Part shown: positions 60,551-64,000 of the stretch, one piece after another
How the letters are laid out: every line of letters starts with the position of its first letter
Position numbering within the stretch: the first letter of the stretch is position 1
Assembly: GCF_024741135.1 (NCBI RefSeq)
Contig: NZ_JANSUY010000012.1
Span: 1 to 64,000, forward strand
Direction: 5' to 3'
Length of the DNA stretch: 64,000 bases
Source of the DNA: Aquiflexum gelatinilyticum
GTDB taxonomy: Bacteria; Bacteroidota; Bacteroidia; Cytophagales; Cyclobacteriaceae
Made by a program: the position numbers and the translations under genes
The notes under the pieces: model-generated
What the model was told of the DNA's origin: nothing
The model's database searches: none
Seen by the model: only the letters and a program-made list of their open reading frames with translations

Positions 60551-60920
60551 ATAGTCGAATCGTTAAGTCGTATTTCGTGTCAATTTTTTTTCTTAAAATA
60601 TTCCAAATAGCCACAGCAATGTTTTCCGCTGTTGGGTTAAGATTTCTGAATTCATCTGTATCTAAGTTTAAATTTTTATGATCAAATTTATTTAGCACAT
60701 GTGTTTTGATTAAATCACTCAAGATCTTCATGTCATAAACATAACCCGTACCCGGATCGATTGGTCCAAGTAACTTCACAATCAATTCGTAGTTATGACC
60801 GTGAAAATTGGGATTATTACACTTCCCAAAAACACGCTCATTTTCTTCCGCTGACCATTCCGGATTATGTAACCTGTGAGCTGCGTTAAAATGCTCTTTT
60901 CTATATACTGCTACTTTCAT
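60510..60920 (-). CDS. 6-pyruvoyltetrahydropterin synthase-like (PTPS-I type)
   Basis: 136 residues. Zinc ligands are His15 (FNAAHRL) and His40/His42 (HGHNY). The catalytic Cys34 is in GKCNNPNFHGHNY, so the spacing is C-X5-HGH, as in animal PTPS; bacterial QueD and folate-type PTPS-III have shorter spacing. LYETERNFVEY at the end is also the animal-type Glu motif. It should turn dihydroneopterin triphosphate into 6-pyruvoyltetrahydropterin, on the way to biopterin-like cofactors. QueD function is the alternative. It precedes folE and leads the pair. Confidence 0.88.
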   Translation of the reverse strand: MKVAVYRKEHFNAAHRLHNPEWSAEENERVFGKCNNPNFHGHNYELIVKLLGPIDPGTGYVYDMKILSDLIKTHVLNKFDHKNLNLDTDEFRNLNPTAENIAVAIWNILRKKIDTKYDLTIRLYETERNFVEYDGN

Positions 60921-61223
60921 TGTTTACCAAACAGGAGTTAATCAATTTTTGTTTAATATTTTTAATTTTTCTTTAAACAAAATTTTCAATCGATTGATAA
61001 TCAGTCAGGAATATCTGTAATTTTTATGAATATTTTCCCAAGAGAAATCAGCAATGCTTTCTAACATGTATCTATGGGAAAACAGTTCCAAATTATTAAG
61101 TGCATATTTAGTTTAAATAAGAGCCTAAAAATAAAGGAGAAAAATGGAATTATATGGCATTTGATTTGTGTTTATGGCCATAGATAATTTCATTTGCAAC
61201 TACCAGACTATCAAATAAATATA
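60921..61223. other. Divergent intergenic region PTPS-transpeptidase
   Basis: 303 bp, AT-rich, between the minus-strand PTPS gene and a plus-strand transpeptidase gene. It contains a plausible promoter with a central palindrome (61165-61196). The rest shows poly-A/T runs near the PTPS start (60930-60990) but no clear second promoter and no ORF. Confidence 0.55.
61165..61196 (+). promoter_or_regulatory. Predicted promoter with palindromic spacer
   Basis: TTTG (61165-61168) and TTCATTTG (61189-61196) are 20 bases apart, close to TTTG-N19/20-TAnnTTTG. The spacer holds TATGGCCATA (61173-61182), a perfect 10-bp palindrome that a repressor could use. ATG 61224 follows by 27 bases. Confidence 0.48.
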
Positions 61224-61934
61224 ATGCGGAAACTCACTTTATTTCTCATTTTATTGCTAGGCAGCTCGATTTCCACTCATTTCTTTGTCAATAGCTCACC
61301 CTCTTCCATTCTGAGAGACCTTTCTTTTGAAAATAACATCATAGAGCTTGTCAGTTCCAATTCTGCCAATTTAGAGTTTAAAATACCCGAAAGGGAAATT
61401 TTGTCTTACGGCATCAAAGGTTATTTGAAAATGCAGGAAGATGGAAAAATATCACCGGGTAAGCCACTTACTGTGATTGATTTTTCACTGCCTTCCTCTG
61501 AAAAAAGGATGTGGATCATAGATATGAAAGACGGAATGATTCTTCATTATGGCCTTGTTTCTCATGGAAGAAATTCCGGAGACCTGATGGCGCAGAAGTT
61601 TTCAAATATAAGTTCTTCTTATATGAGCAGTCTGGGATTTTACCTGACAGGAGAAACTTACCAAGGCAAACATGGATATTCCTTGAGGCTTGACGGCTTG
61701 GAAAAGGGCTTCAATGACAAAGCAAGAGAACGTGCAATAGTAATACACGGCGCAGACTATGCCCATGAAAACTTCATCCACCAGACCGGAAGATTAGGAA
61801 GAAGTCTTGGATGTCCTGCCCTCCCAAATGAAATTGCCAACGAGGTGATTGATTTGATCAAAGAGCAATCTCTTCTGTTTATTTATGGCAAAGACAAAGA
61901 GTATCTCAATAAATCAGCTTTCTTAAATACCTGA
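61224..61934 (+). CDS. Murein L,D-transpeptidase catalytic domain family protein
   Basis: 236 residues from ATG 61224, chosen for its signal peptide (MRKLTLFLILLLGSSISTHF) and promoter distance; 61194 lies too close to the predicted transcription start. The catalytic core is VIHGADYAHE (His) and GRSLGCPALP (Ser-x-Gly-Cys, nucleophile Cys near 200), the family's YkuD-like end. It would cross-link or attach to peptidoglycan through meso-diaminopimelate, in the periplasm. The stop overlaps the convergent L,D-transpeptidase gene by 12 bp. Confidence 0.87.
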   Translation: MRKLTLFLILLLGSSISTHFFVNSSPSSILRDLSFENNIIELVSSNSANLEFKIPEREILSYGIKGYLKMQEDGKISPGKPLTVIDFSLPSSEKRMWIIDMKDGMILHYGLVSHGRNSGDLMAQKFSNISSSYMSSLGFYLTGETYQGKHGYSLRLDGLEKGFNDKARERAIVIHGADYAHENFIHQTGRLGRSLGCPALPNEIANEVIDLIKEQSLLFIYGKDKEYLNKSAFLNT

Positions 61935-63614
61935 TTTTTTGATTCTGGTTTCTTTAAGAGCCTGATAAATCTCCCCATCTCTATCATAAATATCGTTTCT
62001 AAAATAGAGATTCCCCCTTGAATCTGCCCAATGGGTAAGGTATATTAATGCCACTGGTATCTTTCTATCGAGATTGACTGTTACTTCTTTTGATTGGTGC
62101 ATTGCGGAAGTAATTTTTTCATCAGTCCATGAGGGTTGGTTGGAAAGCAAAATTTTGGCAAACTCAAAAGGCTTTTGGATCCTGATACAACCATGACTCA
62201 GGGCCCGGTCCTCCCTGGCAAACAGCGTTCTTGAAGGAGTATCATGAATGTAGACGCTGTTTTTATTGGGGAACATAAATTTAACCAGTCCTAAAGAATT
62301 GTGGTCACCAGGCTCTTGTCTCACAGTATAAGGAAATGACCGGGCACTAACCTTGCCCCAATCAATGGAGGACGGATCCACTCTGCTTCCTGATGAATTC
62401 AACAAAACCATGTTGTTTTTGGCAAGATAATTTGGGTCCTTTTTGATCTTAGGGACAATCTCGTTTCGGGTGATTGAAGTAGGTACCGTCCATGTAGGAC
62501 TGAATACAATGTATGACATCAGGGCACTGAACTGTGGGGTGGAGTGATAGCTCTTTCCTACAATCACTCTAGAAGTGAGGACAGTATCTAATTTTTGGAT
62601 AAAGTCAAGCTGAAAATTTGCAGTGTTGACCAGTATCAATTCTATATCTTTTATTGTATCAGGAAACCATCTTAATCTCTCCAGGTTAACAGATGCTGTG
62701 GCAATAATATCTAAGGGTTTTTGGTTAAATGCATGGATTGTCCCTTGACCGATCACGCCATCAGGTTCCATCCCGAATCTTCTTTGGATTGTTTTGATCC
62801 CTTCTATCATCAGGCTGTCATACATCTTATCATCAACAGGTTGATAAGGTTTTAAAAATCCCCAAAAATAAAGTCTCTCCCTGATTTCAGGCATTTGGTT
62901 ATGAGTATCACCCGGTTTGATAGATTTATCAATTTTGAGGTTCTTCCAGATTGCGACAGGCTCTTTTTCAAAGCGTTTTTGCTCCTCAAAAAGCTGCCTT
63001 AAACCGTCGCGCATTTTTTTGTAAATAGAAAATGCAGGATAATATCCTTCAATGCTTGCTCTGAGGCTGCCTGACTGGATAGCCGCCGAGAGCTTTCGGT
63101 CAATCATCAATTCCGGTACATTCCGCTGAATGCTCCAAGTTGTCTTTAGGCTTTCAGGATCAACTTTTCCCAAAAAAAGATGCGAGGAAAGCATGATGTA
63201 GGCATCAGTGAGAAGCACATCTACCGCAGCGAGGTCAATGGTATTCATTTTTTCTCCCGCCTTTTTTGCGGACTCAAAACGGTCGAAATAAGCATTGATG
63301 GCCTGAAAATGATAATCGTCCGGATTCAGTCCGTCAAATTTGGCCTGACCGATTTCATAGCGCATTTCATAGGCGATTTCGGGTAACTTATGGTCTTTGA
63401 CCCATGCAGGTTCAAAATTCCTTTCCCCATAAAACCTGTGGATCACCACCGTACTGAAAAGTTCATTTTCCCCGATTTTTGGCTTTTCCTCGGGGCTGTT
63501 GCTTTCCAAAAATCTTCTTATAAATGAATCAATCCCATTTTCTGATGGGGCTTGCTGGGCAAATAGGGCTCTCTGAATCATAAACAGGAGCAAAATCAAA
63601 CAAATCCTTTTCAT
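61923..63614 (-). CDS. L,D-transpeptidase (YcbB/LdtD-like) with peptidoglycan-binding domain
   Basis: 563 residues with signal peptide (LILLLFMIQRALFAQQ). An N-terminal helical domain (about 40-240) includes GLNPDDYHFQAINAYFDRF, typical of the scaffold of YcbB. A peptidoglycan-binding domain lies at about 270-310 (IKTIQRRFGMEPDGVIGQGTI), and a YkuD domain at about 330-500 with SYHSTPQFSALMSYIVFSPTWTVP and the catalytic YIHDTPSRTLF ... LSHGCIRIQKP (His, Cys). It forms 3-3 cross-links. It is convergent with another transpeptidase gene across a 12-bp overlap. Confidence 0.92.
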   Translation of the reverse strand: MKRICLILLLFMIQRALFAQQAPSENGIDSFIRRFLESNSPEEKPKIGENELFSTVVIHRFYGERNFEPAWVKDHKLPEIAYEMRYEIGQAKFDGLNPDDYHFQAINAYFDRFESAKKAGEKMNTIDLAAVDVLLTDAYIMLSSHLFLGKVDPESLKTTWSIQRNVPELMIDRKLSAAIQSGSLRASIEGYYPAFSIYKKMRDGLRQLFEEQKRFEKEPVAIWKNLKIDKSIKPGDTHNQMPEIRERLYFWGFLKPYQPVDDKMYDSLMIEGIKTIQRRFGMEPDGVIGQGTIHAFNQKPLDIIATASVNLERLRWFPDTIKDIELILVNTANFQLDFIQKLDTVLTSRVIVGKSYHSTPQFSALMSYIVFSPTWTVPTSITRNEIVPKIKKDPNYLAKNNMVLLNSSGSRVDPSSIDWGKVSARSFPYTVRQEPGDHNSLGLVKFMFPNKNSVYIHDTPSRTLFAREDRALSHGCIRIQKPFEFAKILLSNQPSWTDEKITSAMHQSKEVTVNLDRKIPVALIYLTHWADSRGNLYFRNDIYDRDGEIYQALKETRIKKSGI

Positions 63615-63643
63615 GAATTATTGTTGTTAAGAAAAATTGAAGT

Positions 63644-64000
63644 CTATTGTACTGAAAAATCCCGATACTTTTGACCGAGTTCCCAAGTCTCTTTGAGCAT
63701 AATAAGAAATTCCTTCATTTTATTCAAAGGGATGAGGTTTGGACCATCGCTGAGTGCTTTTGCGGGATCAGGATGGGTTTCTATAAAAAACCCATCAACA
63801 CCCGCAGCAGCAGCTGCCCTTGCCAAAAAAGGAGCGAACTCTCTCTGCCCACCACTTGAACCTCCCATTCCTCCCGGCTGCTGTACGCTATGGGTAATGT
63901 CAAAAACCACAGGAGCGAATTGTCTCATGATTGGCAATGCCCGCATGTCGACCACGAGGTAATGGTAGCCTAGGGTAAATCCACGTTCTGTGAGGCAGAC
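63644..64000 (-). CDS. kdsA: 3-deoxy-8-phosphooctulonate synthase, 3' part
   Basis: The last 119 codons lie in the window; the gene enters from the right edge. [25 protein letters not shown] and [12 protein letters not shown] match KDO-8-phosphate synthase, with [22 protein letters not shown] near the C-terminus. The enzyme joins phosphoenolpyruvate and arabinose 5-phosphate to make Kdo-8-P for lipid A core. An apparent GTG start at 63955 is internal to the family alignment and is not used. It is followed by the L,D-transpeptidase gene on the same strand, 29 bp on. Confidence 0.93.
   Translation of the reverse strand, partial: VCLTERGFTLGYHYLVVDMRALPIMRQFAPVVFDITHSVQQPGGMGGSSGGQREFAPFLARAAAAAGVDGFFIETHPDPAKALSDGPNLIPLNKMKEFLIMLKETWELGQKYRDFSVQ

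Noticed and set aside
60000-60610. Plus-strand frames opposite folE
   Set aside because: They run antisense to a complete GTP cyclohydrolase gene and have no homology that I recognise.
1-64000. CRISPR array, prophage, insertion sequence or biosynthetic cluster
   Set aside because: No spaced repeats of CRISPR size, no transposase, integrase or phage structural genes, and no modular synthase was seen; short tandem arrays have no spacers.

Overview
The window reads as a piece of chromosome from a Bacteroidota bacterium, most likely of the Cytophagales and near the family Cyclobacteriaceae (Algoriphagus-like). Grounds: many lipoproteins and Sec signals of Bacteroidota style, DUF4199 and DUF4221-like proteins, a tRNA gene without encoded CCA, weak Shine-Dalgarno sites, and several promoters that fit the Bacteroidota pattern TTTG-N19/20-TAnnTTTG. 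There is no rRNA, CRISPR array, complete insertion sequence, prophage or plasmid signature. Coding density is high and both strands carry short operons. The assignment rests on family recognition from memory; no database search was possible.

Layout. 0-9 kb: a GntR-type regulator, two beta-propeller exported proteins on the minus strand, then the lutABC lactate oxidation operon, an inserted-looking small lipoprotein gene, an antitoxin gene with a wrecked ParE/RelE-type toxin gene, rhaM (L-rhamnose mutarotase), a TMEM220-like membrane protein and a NIPSNAP protein. GntR plus lutABC plus rhaM suggests the edge of a rhamnose utilisation cluster, where lactaldehyde and lactate are end products. 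9.7-16 kb: a 1148-residue ThuA / sugar dehydrogenase / PKD / cytochrome c / CBM lipoprotein diverges from a GH3 glycosidase lipoprotein. 16-28 kb: mainly minus-strand housekeeping genes (pgk, Sua5, TPR lipoprotein, thioesterase, Nudix, RecQ, enoyl-CoA hydratase, ComEC, outer-membrane barrel, GNAT, PhoH). 27.7-33 kb: SAM hydrolase, ABM monooxygenase, tRNA-Leu(CAA), threonine aldolase, glycerophosphodiesterase, DUF2721, and an ECF sigma/anti-sigma pair. 33-39 kb: lpdA, fabG, a third propeller-type lipoprotein, and an SPFH-PH-PH-Arc gene set.

39-46 kb: an export operon (periplasmic adaptor, MacB-like permease, TolC) with no ATPase gene, a methyltransferase, and an AT-rich patch holding a DUF1016 PD-(D/E)XK nuclease and an unknown membrane protein. 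46-51 kb: two GT2 glycosyltransferases, two DUF4199 proteins and a dihydroorotase homologue that has lost its metal-binding residues. 51-60 kb: a double-VOC lipoprotein, a bacterial homologue of eukaryotic NTAQ1 (N-terminal glutamine amidohydrolase), guaA, a phosphotriesterase-homology lipoprotein, an orphan ligase-associated exonuclease, a flavin reductase, two lineage-type unknowns and an SDR. 60-64 kb: folE with a eukaryote-type 6-pyruvoyltetrahydropterin synthase, two L,D-transpeptidases meeting tail to tail, and the 3' part of kdsA.

The least expected material is (i) NTAQ1, (ii) the pseudo-dihydroorotase/glycosyltransferase operon, (iii) the SPFH-PH-PH-Arc set, (iv) the SDR-folE-PTPS pterin cluster, (v) a recurring class of short-unit degenerate tandem repeats in intergenic DNA (7-bp GGAAGNN, ACTG, 11-bp ATTTC, GGAAAATT units), several of which run into the stop codons of neighbouring genes, and (vi) a second copy of the lutC 3' end about 560 bp downstream, which looks like the scar of an insertion. 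I found no clear case for a wholly new multi-gene system; these are the leads best worth testing.
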